From assembly GCA_045632265.1 (NCBI GenBank), contig JAZQWG010000026.1:1-36174 (forward strand): a DNA stretch of 36,174 nt, read 5' to 3'. Of the stretch, positions 21,633-29,130 are shown in pieces. The DNA is from Scatosoma sp045632265. GTDB taxonomy: Bacteria > Bacillota > Clostridia > Christensenellales > Borkfalkiaceae. The first letter of the stretch is position 1. Each line of letters begins with the position of its first letter. The notes beneath the pieces were generated by a model. It saw nothing but the letters and a program-made list of their open reading frames with translations, searched no databases and was not told where the DNA came from. The position numbers were made by a program, and so were the translations under genes.

Positions 21633-21661
21633 ATTATAGCACAAACCCACTAAAAAAGCAA
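21633..21661 (-). promoter_or_regulatory. Promoter of the C_GCAxxG operon
   Basis: On the minus strand TTGCTT (21656-21661), 17-bp spacer, TATAAT (21633-21638). The predicted start is near 21626, inside the palindrome. Confidence 0.75.
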
Positions 21662-21696
21662 GAGAAACGAAAAACGTTTTCAAAGGAGTTTTATAT

Positions 21697-22353
21697 ATGA
21701 TCGGCGCAGTTATTGCAATGCAATGCGAAGCGGATATTTTGCTTCAAGATATGAAAATCAGCCGTTCTTTAACGATCAGCGGCAAAAAAGTGCACGTAGG
21801 CATGGCTTACGGAAAGGAAACCGTCGTTTGCGTATGCGGCGTTGGCAAAGTGAATGCAGCGCTTGGCGCACAACTTCTCGTAAGTAAATTCGACGTAGAC
21901 AAGCTTATTAACTTCGGCGTAGCGGGCGGCTTAAACAGCGACACGCACCTTTGCGCCGTATATCAAATCAACGAAGCTGTGCAATTCGATTTCGATTTAA
22001 CACAGCTTAACGGCACGAAAATCGGCACGTTGGACGAGTATCAAGAAAACTATCTTGCCCTCAATCAATTTGCGTTAAAACTTCCCTTAAAGAAGCTTGG
22101 CACGTCCGATAGATTTAACGATTCGCCTATTGATTACAAGCTTTTAACGGAAGAATTGCAAGCGGATATCCGTGACATGGAAGGTGCGGCAATCGTGCAA
22201 GCGGCGTACGCGGCGGAATTGCCCGTGTACAGCGTAAAAGCTATTTCTGACGTGGCGGGAAGCGGTAGCACTACCGAACAATATTTATCAAATAGAGATA
22301 AAGCGCTTCAAAATTTGAAAGATTATCTTCCCATGATTTTTGAAGAATTATAA
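21697..22353 (+). CDS. mtnN: 5'-methylthioadenosine/S-adenosylhomocysteine nucleosidase
   Basis: A 218-residue enzyme that hydrolyses MTA and SAH to adenine plus the thioribose or S-ribosylhomocysteine, clearing by-products of SAM use. The fold and active site are recognisable: MIGAVIAMQCEAD (E11), CGVGKVNAA, NFGVAGGLN, RDMEGAAIVQAA (E162) and KAISDVAGSG (D185), matching the catalytic Glu/Glu/Asp layout of MTAN. Slightly short (E. coli 232). The ATG at 21697 has a strong AAAGGAG. The next gene, ung, begins 22 bp after its stop, so they probably form an operon. Its own promoter was not clear; the palindrome at 21610-21629 lies upstream. Confidence 0.93.
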   Translation: MIGAVIAMQCEADILLQDMKISRSLTISGKKVHVGMAYGKETVVCVCGVGKVNAALGAQLLVSKFDVDKLINFGVAGGLNSDTHLCAVYQINEAVQFDFDLTQLNGTKIGTLDEYQENYLALNQFALKLPLKKLGTSDRFNDSPIDYKLLTEELQADIRDMEGAAIVQAAYAAELPVYSVKAISDVAGSGSTTEQYLSNRDKALQNLKDYLPMIFEEL

Positions 22354-22375
22354 GCTGATACAAAAGGAAAAAATT

Positions 22376-23044
22376 ATGATAGATTTAGGCGATTGGAATG
22401 CTCGGCTTGCGCCCCTTTTTGCCGACGAAAAATATCAAAAAATACGTCAATTTTTGATTGAAGAATATAAAAATCACGTCGTATATCCCGATATGTACGA
22501 CTTATACAACTGTTTCCGCTTTACCCCTTTTGAAAAATTGCGCGTGGTACTTTTAGGACAAGACCCCTACCACAACGTAGGACAAGCGCACGGGCTTTGC
22601 TTTTCCGTTCAAGACGGAATCCCTAATCCCCCGTCGCTTGAAAATATTTTCAAGGAATTACAATCAGACATCGGTTGTCCCAAACCCAAAAACGGAAATT
22701 TGACCAAATGGGCAAACGAAGGTGTGCTGCTTATGAATACGTCGCTTACCGTGCGTGAACATCAAGCAAACTCGCACAGCAAATGCGGTTGGGCGTGGTT
22801 TACCGACAGCGTAATCAAACTTATTTCCGATCAAAAGGAACACGTCGTGTTTATCCTTTGGGGCGGCAACGCAAGAAGCAAGAAAAAGCTGATTGACGAA
22901 CGCAAACATTGCATTTTAGAATGCGTACATCCTTCCCCCTTATCCGCTTACAACGGATTTTTCGGAAGCAAGCCTTTCACGAAAACTAACGAATATCTTG
23001 TTTCGCAAGGCTTACCACCTATCGACTGGGATTTAACGAAATAA
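22376..23044 (+). CDS. ung: Uracil-DNA glycosylase (family 1)
   Basis: 222 residues from the ATG at 22376 (AAAGGA 8-9 bases upstream); an earlier in-frame start would overlap mtnN. It removes uracil from DNA to start base-excision repair. Motif A is VVLLGQDPYHNVGQAHGLCFSV with the catalytic Asp, the uracil-binding stretch is PNPPSLENIFKEL, then LLMNTSLTV, and the Leu-loop is HPSPLSAYNGFFGSKPF with the catalytic His. Length is typical. It is followed directly by a terminator shared with the convergent regulator gene. Confidence 0.95.
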   Translation: MIDLGDWNARLAPLFADEKYQKIRQFLIEEYKNHVVYPDMYDLYNCFRFTPFEKLRVVLLGQDPYHNVGQAHGLCFSVQDGIPNPPSLENIFKELQSDIGCPKPKNGNLTKWANEGVLLMNTSLTVREHQANSHSKCGWAWFTDSVIKLISDQKEHVVFILWGGNARSKKKLIDERKHCILECVHPSPLSAYNGFFGSKPFTKTNEYLVSQGLPPIDWDLTK

Positions 23045-23047
23045 CAT

Positions 23048-23077
23048 GAAAACCGCTCGCGTTTTGCGAGCGGTTTT
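23048..23077. terminator. Terminator between ung and the XRE regulator
   Basis: A 12-bp stem aaaaccgctcgc/gcgagcggtttt around a short T-rich loop, with T5 after it on the plus strand and A-rich sequence on the other side. Confidence 0.85.
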
Positions 23078-23081
23078 TGAT

Positions 23082-23729
23082 TTAATTTTCTTTCTTTTCT
23101 GCCGTTTCTTCCGTGCTCGGATCTTCCAACGTCAAAGTACGTTTACACCAGTTTCTTTTTCCGCAATGCGGGCAAGTCAATTTACGATACATAATTGTGT
23201 GTGCGCCCATCATATACGCGCCAAAGGTCGGCTTAAAACGTTTTTTACAAATAGGACACTCGTATCCGCCGGCGGAAAGTTCAAGCACGCACATTACGCT
23301 GATACCAGCCACGAAAATTACAACGGCAACAGCTATCAACGCTACCTTCCACAACTTAGGCATTTCCAAATGGGAAGCGCACAAGATACTCGTCAAACCG
23401 CCCAAAAGCGTGATGAGTAGAACTACCGCTTCCACCCATAATTTTCTCTTGTTTTCTTTTCTTTCTTGCATCAAATCCATTAAATTTTCCTCCGCTTTTT
23501 CTTTATATTCGGGTTCGGAAAGACGTTTGCCCGACAACAGCTCGTTTACCGAAATGCCAAGCGTATTGCAAAGGGGCAACATCAGCGATACTTCGGGCAT
23601 TCCCCCGCCCGTTTCCCATTTAGAAACGGTTTTATCGCTTATTAAAAGCGCATCGGCAAGTTGCTTTTGCGTCATGCCCTTTTCTTTACGAACTTTGGCA
23701 ATAAATTGTCCTGTCAACTTTTGGTCCAT
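23082..23729 (-). CDS. XRE-family regulator with two membrane helices and a zinc ribbon
   Basis: 215 residues. An N-terminal HTH of XRE type (about 8-62: IAKVRKEKGMTQKQLADALLISDKTVSKWETG) is followed by a charged linker. Two membrane helices come next (about 97-117 and 127-149). Then a C-terminal zinc ribbon with C158-x2-C161 and C186-x2-C189 (ECPICKKRF, TCPHCGKRN) and an acidic tail. The layout suggests a membrane-tethered DNA-binding protein, with both ends in the cytoplasm. The signal and targets are unknown. The ATG at 23729 has GGAGG upstream. A TATGAT with a poor -35 may be its promoter. Such HTH-TM regulators are common in Firmicutes. Confidence 0.8.
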   Translation of the reverse strand: MDQKLTGQFIAKVRKEKGMTQKQLADALLISDKTVSKWETGGGMPEVSLMLPLCNTLGISVNELLSGKRLSEPEYKEKAEENLMDLMQERKENKRKLWVEAVVLLITLLGGLTSILCASHLEMPKLWKVALIAVAVVIFVAGISVMCVLELSAGGYECPICKKRFKPTFGAYMMGAHTIMYRKLTCPHCGKRNWCKRTLTLEDPSTEETAEKKEN

Positions 23730-23776
23730 TTCCTACCTCCATAGTTATCATATCACATAAAACACCTTTTGTGCCC

Positions 23777-23820
23777 CCACGAAGCGTAGAATTTGATAAT
23801 TTTTCTTCTATCTTGCGTGG
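23777..23820. repeat. Imperfect inverted repeat in the AEC-XRE gap
   Basis: Fifteen-base arms 23777-23791 and 23806-23820 pair at 13 positions (two G-U) around a 14-nt A/T-rich loop. No T tract follows on either strand, so it is not a standard terminator. It lies between the XRE gene start and the AEC transporter stop and may mark an RNA structure at the transporter mRNA 3' end. Confidence 0.5.
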
Positions 23821-23825
23821 AAAAT

Positions 23826-24776
23826 TTAGGCAATCGCCATTTGGAAAAGCCAAAACATGAACGGAATCGTAGCAACGGAAGCTATGCCGCTAATAAGTGT
23901 CATGCCAGCCGCTTCCGACGTATCCGCACCGTACGCAGCAGGAACGATAACGGGGTTTAAGCCAAGGGGCATACTCATCATGAACATACCGCACGTAAGC
24001 ATAGTTACCGTGATAAAGTTCCCTATCGGCAAAAGCCAAGCGATGAAAATGTACACAAGCGGGAAAATCAATACTCGAATCGCCGCAAGAGCGTACAAAC
24101 GCCAGTTTTTCATCAAGCCCCAAACGTTGGATTTTGCAATGACTACGCCCGTCAAAATCATGGCTACGGGTGCCATACAATTGCCAGCTGCATTGACGAT
24201 TGAAACGACGACGGTGGGCAAGCGCAAGCCCGTCAAACCGATAGCAAGCCCCGCAAAGAGCGCGATAAACATCGGGTTGAACAGCGTTTTCAGCGTTTGT
24301 CTAAAACCCCTTTTCGTTTCGTGGCCCGTAAGCAAAAGCGCGGGTACAGCCCACATATAAATAGCAATCCAAAAGGGCATAATAAAAATGGTATAATCAA
24401 AGAAAATTTCAGGACAAACCGCTTTTACGATAGCATTGCCCATGAAACCGAAGTTGGAAAAAAGCAAGCTATACCAAGCGATTTTACGCAAAAACTTTTC
24501 TTTGCAAAGCCATTTTGCAAGGAAGAAAGAAATGGGAAGAAGTACGACAAAAATTGATACGCTAAAAACAAGCGTCTTCCACATGCTTTTCAATATCGCA
24601 ATCGTACAATTATCTAAAAAGCCACTCAATATAATTGCAGGCACGAAGATAATGTTTTCAAGCTTGGAAAGAACTTCATCCGTTTCAAGTGGTAAAATTT
24701 TGCATTTTCGCAATAAGAAACCAAATATCGTAAAGCACAAAAGCAATATCATTTGGTTAAGGATAGGCAAATACAT
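23826..24776 (-). CDS. AEC (auxin efflux carrier) family transporter
   Basis: A 316-residue integral membrane protein with about ten hydrophobic segments arranged as two five-helix halves. It has the family look: LLRKCKILPLETDEVLSKLENIIFVPAIILSGF near the N terminus, GFMGNAIVKAVCP in the middle, and NCMAPVAMILTGVVIAK and MFMMSMPLGLNPVIVPAAYGADTSEAAGMTLIS in the second half. Bacterial members export or take up organic acids such as malate or malonate. The substrate here is not predictable. It starts 10 bp after the PLP-enzyme gene, with AAGGGG before the ATG, so it is likely the last gene of the miaB-mutS-mutL-miaA operon. No terminator is evident apart from the imperfect hairpin downstream. 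Confidence 0.85.
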   Translation of the reverse strand: MYLPILNQMILLLCFTIFGFLLRKCKILPLETDEVLSKLENIIFVPAIILSGFLDNCTIAILKSMWKTLVFSVSIFVVLLPISFFLAKWLCKEKFLRKIAWYSLLFSNFGFMGNAIVKAVCPEIFFDYTIFIMPFWIAIYMWAVPALLLTGHETKRGFRQTLKTLFNPMFIALFAGLAIGLTGLRLPTVVVSIVNAAGNCMAPVAMILTGVVIAKSNVWGLMKNWRLYALAAIRVLIFPLVYIFIAWLLPIGNFITVTMLTCGMFMMSMPLGLNPVIVPAAYGADTSEAAGMTLISGIASVATIPFMFWLFQMAIA

Positions 24777-24786
24777 AAGTTTCCCC

Positions 24787-26013
24787 TTACAATAATTTCG
24801 CTAAAATTTTCTTCAAAGCGTATTTACAATGTTCGTAAGTAAGCCCGCCTTGGAAATATGCCGTGTACGGTTCTTTCACGGGCGCATCGGCGGAAAGTTC
24901 GATAGAAGCCCCTTCCACGAAACAACCTGCCGCCATGATAACTTTGCTGTCATACCCTGGCATATCCCACGGTTCCAACGTGACGAAACTATCCACGGGC
25001 GATGCTTCTTGCACCGATTGAATGAAATCGCAAAGTTGTTTCGCCGTATCAAAACGGATAGCACGCGTAATGTCCGCGGGCGTTTTGTCAAGTTTGGGGA
25101 AGTTTTCATAACCAAGTGTTTCCATGCACTTGCCGATAACCAAACTACCTTTAATTGCTTGATTTACCGTATGTGGTGCCATGAACAAGCCTTGATAGAA
25201 CAATCTATACCCGTACGCATACGAGCCAACTTCGTTGCCAATCGAAGGTGCGGTAAGACGTCTACCGATTAAATCGACGTACTTTTCGCTGCCTACGATA
25301 TATCCACCCGTAGGCGCAAGTCCGCCACCAGGGTTTTTAATGAGCGAGCCAACGGCTACGTCCGCACCCACGTCGCAAGGTTCTTGCTTTTCTACAAATT
25401 CCCCATAACAGTTATCGACGAAAATACAGCCCTTGAACCCAAGACCACGCACAAACGAGCAAATTTCACCGATTTCCGCAACGGTGAACGCATCACGAAG
25501 TTCGTACCCGCGCGAGCGTTGAATATAAATCATCTTCAAGCTGTCTTTTAAGTTATTATATTCTTTTTCAATCGCCGCCTTGTCAAACTTTCCTTCGCTC
25601 GTTAAATCGGTGCACGAAAAGGAAATGCCGAAATCTTTCAAAGAACCGTTTCCGTCCCCGAAAATTACGCCACGAATGGTATCGTACGGCATACCCGATA
25701 CGCAAAGTACGCTATCGCCCGTACGAAGAACGCCGAAAAGCGCAACCGACAAAGCGTGCGTGCCCGACAAGAGCGCAGGAGAAACGATGCCCGCTTCCGC
25801 ACCCATGGACGCAGCAAACACGTCGCCAAGCGTAAAACGCCCGTCGTCGCCGTAGCCATACCCCGTCGTTCCGTTAAAATGACGAATAGCGATAGAGTGT
25901 TGATTAAATGCTTTCAACACCTTTTCTTGGTTATATTCGCTAATCTCGTCCGCAATCTTAAATTTTTCGGCAAGGGAAGCTTCCGCTTCCTTAATCAATT
26001 CTACTGCCGTCAT
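24787..26013 (-). CDS. Aluminium-resistance/methionine gamma-lyase-like PLP enzyme (YnbB family)
   Basis: A 408-residue fold-type I PLP-dependent enzyme. The family signatures are HFNGTTGYGYGDDGR near residue 45, VSPALLSGTHALSVALFG, PYDTIRGVIFG, the cofactor Asp in FVDNCYGEF, and the Schiff-base lysine in GSLIKNPGGGLAPTGGY. The family was first named for aluminium resistance and is annotated as methionine gamma-lyase-like. The true substrate is not settled. In B. subtilis ynbB also lies downstream of miaA, so the position is conserved. The ATG at 26013 has AAAGGAG, 15 bp after the miaA stop. Confidence 0.87.
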   Translation of the reverse strand: MTAVELIKEAEASLAEKFKIADEISEYNQEKVLKAFNQHSIAIRHFNGTTGYGYGDDGRFTLGDVFAASMGAEAGIVSPALLSGTHALSVALFGVLRTGDSVLCVSGMPYDTIRGVIFGDGNGSLKDFGISFSCTDLTSEGKFDKAAIEKEYNNLKDSLKMIYIQRSRGYELRDAFTVAEIGEICSFVRGLGFKGCIFVDNCYGEFVEKQEPCDVGADVAVGSLIKNPGGGLAPTGGYIVGSEKYVDLIGRRLTAPSIGNEVGSYAYGYRLFYQGLFMAPHTVNQAIKGSLVIGKCMETLGYENFPKLDKTPADITRAIRFDTAKQLCDFIQSVQEASPVDSFVTLEPWDMPGYDSKVIMAAGCFVEGASIELSADAPVKEPYTAYFQGGLTYEHCKYALKKILAKLL

Positions 26014-26028
26014 AATATACTCCTTTTA

Positions 26029-26931
26029 TCAATCGTCAAGCAATTTTAATACGTTTTCCACATTCGCCGTTTCGGGCGAGAGAAAGACGTGGTTTTGCAA
26101 GCGCTTAAAAAACGTTTGCTGTCTTTTTGCATAGTTGCGGGTATTCTTTTGGATAAGTTCTGTCATTTCCCTTTCCGTCCAACCCTTTTCCAAGCCTTCC
26201 GCAACTTCTTTATACCCTATCCCTTGCATACATTGCATATCCGTAGCAACGCCGTTTGCAAGCAAGTTTTTCACTTCTTCAAGCAAGCCGTTTTCAAACA
26301 TTTGCTCTACACGCAAGTTGATTCTTTCATACAATTTTTCGCGGAGATATTCGATAGAAACGGACACAAAATCGAATCGAGGAATTTGTTTATCTTGTTG
26401 CGCCGATTTCGCCTTGCCCGTCACTTCGTAGATTTCAAGCGCACGAATTACCCTTTTCACGTCGTTTGCATGCAGTTTTTCCGCACTTTCTTTATCTACT
26501 TCCGCCAGCAAGCCATGCACGTATTCTGCGCCCTTTTCTTCCGCTAAACGTTCGTATTTCTCTCTAACTTCCGCATTTGCGCCCACGTTTCCAAACTGGC
26601 TTTTATACAAAAGTGATTGAATATAAAAACCCGTGCCACCGCAAATAATAGGCGTTTTGCCTTCAGCTAGCAATTTTTCCACAATCGGCAATGCTTCCTT
26701 TTCATAATCACTTACAGAAAAGGCGGAAAGCGGCGATACAACGTCGATTAAATGGTGTTTAACGCCCATTTTTTCCTCTTCCGACGGCTTTGCCGTGCCG
26801 ATATCAAGCCCCTTATAAACGAGCATAGAATCGGCGGAAATAATCTCCGTATTCAATTGTTTCGCCAAGGAAACGGCAAGCGAAGTTTTTCCCGATGCCG
26901 TCGCCCCGCAAATCACTAATACTTTGGGCAT
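26029..26931 (-). CDS. miaA: tRNA dimethylallyltransferase
   Basis: A 300-residue enzyme that adds a dimethylallyl group to N6 of A37 in tRNAs reading UNN codons. The P-loop is GATASGKTSLAV (about 8-19), then ADSMLVYKGLDIGTAKPS with the conserved catalytic Asp, HHLIDVVSP, ICGGTGFYIQSLLY and NDVKRVIRALEIYEVTGK. The C-terminal MQGIGYKEV and QKNTRNYAKRQQTFFKR are the tRNA-contact segments. Length is normal. Its ATG overlaps the mutL stop by one base (TAATG). MiaB, the enzyme for the next step on the same base, is encoded in the same operon. Confidence 0.95.
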   Translation of the reverse strand: MPKVLVICGATASGKTSLAVSLAKQLNTEIISADSMLVYKGLDIGTAKPSEEEKMGVKHHLIDVVSPLSAFSVSDYEKEALPIVEKLLAEGKTPIICGGTGFYIQSLLYKSQFGNVGANAEVREKYERLAEEKGAEYVHGLLAEVDKESAEKLHANDVKRVIRALEIYEVTGKAKSAQQDKQIPRFDFVSVSIEYLREKLYERINLRVEQMFENGLLEEVKNLLANGVATDMQCMQGIGYKEVAEGLEKGWTEREMTELIQKNTRNYAKRQQTFFKRLQNHVFLSPETANVENVLKLLDD

Positions 26932-29129
26932 TATACTATCCTTTTGAACATTTTTTCAAGTTGCGTTTTGCTAATTTTTACAACGACAGGTCTGCCATGC
27001 GGACATTTCAAGCCCATGTCGCCGTCCATTTGTCTGAACAGCTCGTCAATCTCCGCTCGGCTGATATCCATGCCGCCTTTGATTGCCGCTTTACAAGCCG
27101 CCGATGCAAGCTTATCTTTCAAGATTTCTTCAAGTTTAATCGCACGATAGCCGTTCACTTCCCCTAAAATGCTATTAAAGAAAGCGTTAACGTCAATCTT
27201 GGGGATATCTACGGGTACGGCACGTACCTTGAATACGTTATCGCCACAATCGTCGATTTCAAAGCCCATGGAACGGATATCTTCCAAGCGTTCACGCATG
27301 AACGTGCCTTCAAAGGCGTTCAGCTTCATGTCGTACGTGACAAGCAATGGTTGATAAATACGTTCTCTCGATTGCATACGAGCCTTCAATTTATCAAAAA
27401 GCAAACGTTCGTGTGCGGCGTGTTGGTCGATAACGAGAATTTCATCGCCACGTTGATAGAGCAAATACGTATTGAAAAGTTTGCCTACGTACGTGCACGA
27501 ATCCACGTCGATTTTGTCTTGTTTTGCCTTATTATCAAGCGTTTCCAAATAGCGCTTATTTTCTTCAAAATGGTCGATAGAGTCAAGCGCAGTGTCGTTT
27601 TCGCTTCCCCCGTCGGGATCGTCAAAACGAAGCATAACGGGTTCTTTATAAACAGCACCAGGGAACAATTCTAACAGCTTTGTAGGCGGGCCCTTTTTCT
27701 TCATAGGCATACGCTTGGGGTTAGGATTGCTAAATTCTTCTTCCGTCATCATACGGAAACCGGGCATATTTTCCTTAAAAGGCGGGATAACTTCAATAGG
27801 CGTAAACCCGTTTTCGTTGGGGTACGGTGTCATAGACGTAGGCGTAAACGGCTTTTTCAGCTGTTTTTTACCAAAGGGATCGCACTCTTCAATTTCCTTC
27901 TTCGCTTCCTCATAGGTCAACGTTTCAAAACCGAATACGGAACTGCTCGGTGTGGATTTCTTCTCCGCCGTTTTTTCTTCCGCAGCTTGTTCTAAAATGC
28001 TTTCCGAAAGGGATTTTTTCGGCGGTTCTTCCGTGGTTTTGGGCGTAGCGATAATGTCTTCAAATCTATCCGCGTACTTATTTAACGTCGGTTCTTCTTG
28101 TATCACCGTCGAATTCGTGTCGGGAACGATGTATTCCAAAGCGTTCGATTTGCCGTCCAGCACCGCCGAAAGCACCGAATAGATACACCCGTAAATAACG
28201 CCGTTGTCTGCAAAACGAACGTCCGTTTTATTAGGATGAACGTTGACATCAACAATGCCCGTAGGTACGCTGATATGCAATACGTAGAAAGGATATTGAC
28301 GTTTCATCAAATACGCATTATACGCGCCCGAAATGGACGAAGAAATGGTGGGGTTGATGACGTGTCTACCGTTTAAGAAAACGCTTTGATAGCTTTTATT
28401 CGGCTTGGAAAAGTTTTGATTGCCGATATAGCCACGAATACCGATGCCGTGCTTTTGTGCGTTGATTTCGATACATTGCGCGCGCGTAGCCGCACCATAC
28501 ACGCATACGAACGCTTCTTCCATACCACCACCAAACGATTGCAAAATCTTTTTGCCGTCCGCATAATACGTGAACGCAATGTCGTGTCTATTTAAGATAA
28601 AACGGGAAACGAAGGTGGTGATATCCCCTTCTTCCGCTTTATCCGATTTTAAGAAATTAAGTCTTACGGGTGCGTTGAAGAAAAGACTTTCCACTTCCAC
28701 AACCGTGCCTTTATCACCCGAACATTCTTCAATAAAGCCCAAGTCTCCGCCGTTGTTGCGCAAACGATAGCATTTTTCCCCTTCCACTTTGGACGTAATC
28801 GTCATTTTAGAAACGGAAGCAATGGATGCAACGGCTTCACCACGGAAACCAAGCGTGACGATATTTTCCAAATCTTCCGCCTTTGCAATCTTACTCGTTG
28901 CGTGGGGTAAATACGCCGATTGCAAATCGTCACGTTCGATACCGCAACCGTTGTCAACGATACGGATAAGCTGCTTGCCGCCCTTTTCAATGGAAATTTC
29001 AATTTCCGTTGCACCCGCATCAATTGCGTTTTCGACAAGTTCTTTTACGACGGAATAAGGACGGTCGACCACTTCGCCCGCCGCAATTCGGTTATATACT
29101 TTTGAGGGCAATATGTTAATTTTTGCCAT
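26931..29129 (-). CDS. mutL: DNA mismatch repair protein MutL
   Basis: A 732-residue protein with a GHKL ATPase domain (ELVENAIDAGA with Mg-binding Asn, IVDNGCGI, TLGFRGEAVASI; 1-330). A long low-complexity acidic/proline linker (about 335-535) follows, then the C-terminal dimerisation/endonuclease domain. The endonuclease motif DQHA-x2-E-x4-E appears as DQHAAHERLLFD (568-579), with Asp in place of the final Glu. The zinc-site elements ACKAAIKGG and CPHGRP (709-714) are present, so this is probably a nicking MutL as in other Firmicutes lacking MutH. It starts one base after the mutS stop and overlaps miaA. Confidence 0.94.
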   Translation of the reverse strand: MAKINILPSKVYNRIAAGEVVDRPYSVVKELVENAIDAGATEIEISIEKGGKQLIRIVDNGCGIERDDLQSAYLPHATSKIAKAEDLENIVTLGFRGEAVASIASVSKMTITSKVEGEKCYRLRNNGGDLGFIEECSGDKGTVVEVESLFFNAPVRLNFLKSDKAEEGDITTFVSRFILNRHDIAFTYYADGKKILQSFGGGMEEAFVCVYGAATRAQCIEINAQKHGIGIRGYIGNQNFSKPNKSYQSVFLNGRHVINPTISSSISGAYNAYLMKRQYPFYVLHISVPTGIVDVNVHPNKTDVRFADNGVIYGCIYSVLSAVLDGKSNALEYIVPDTNSTVIQEEPTLNKYADRFEDIIATPKTTEEPPKKSLSESILEQAAEEKTAEKKSTPSSSVFGFETLTYEEAKKEIEECDPFGKKQLKKPFTPTSMTPYPNENGFTPIEVIPPFKENMPGFRMMTEEEFSNPNPKRMPMKKKGPPTKLLELFPGAVYKEPVMLRFDDPDGGSENDTALDSIDHFEENKRYLETLDNKAKQDKIDVDSCTYVGKLFNTYLLYQRGDEILVIDQHAAHERLLFDKLKARMQSRERIYQPLLVTYDMKLNAFEGTFMRERLEDIRSMGFEIDDCGDNVFKVRAVPVDIPKIDVNAFFNSILGEVNGYRAIKLEEILKDKLASAACKAAIKGGMDISRAEIDELFRQMDGDMGLKCPHGRPVVVKISKTQLEKMFKRIV

Positions 29130-29130
29130 A

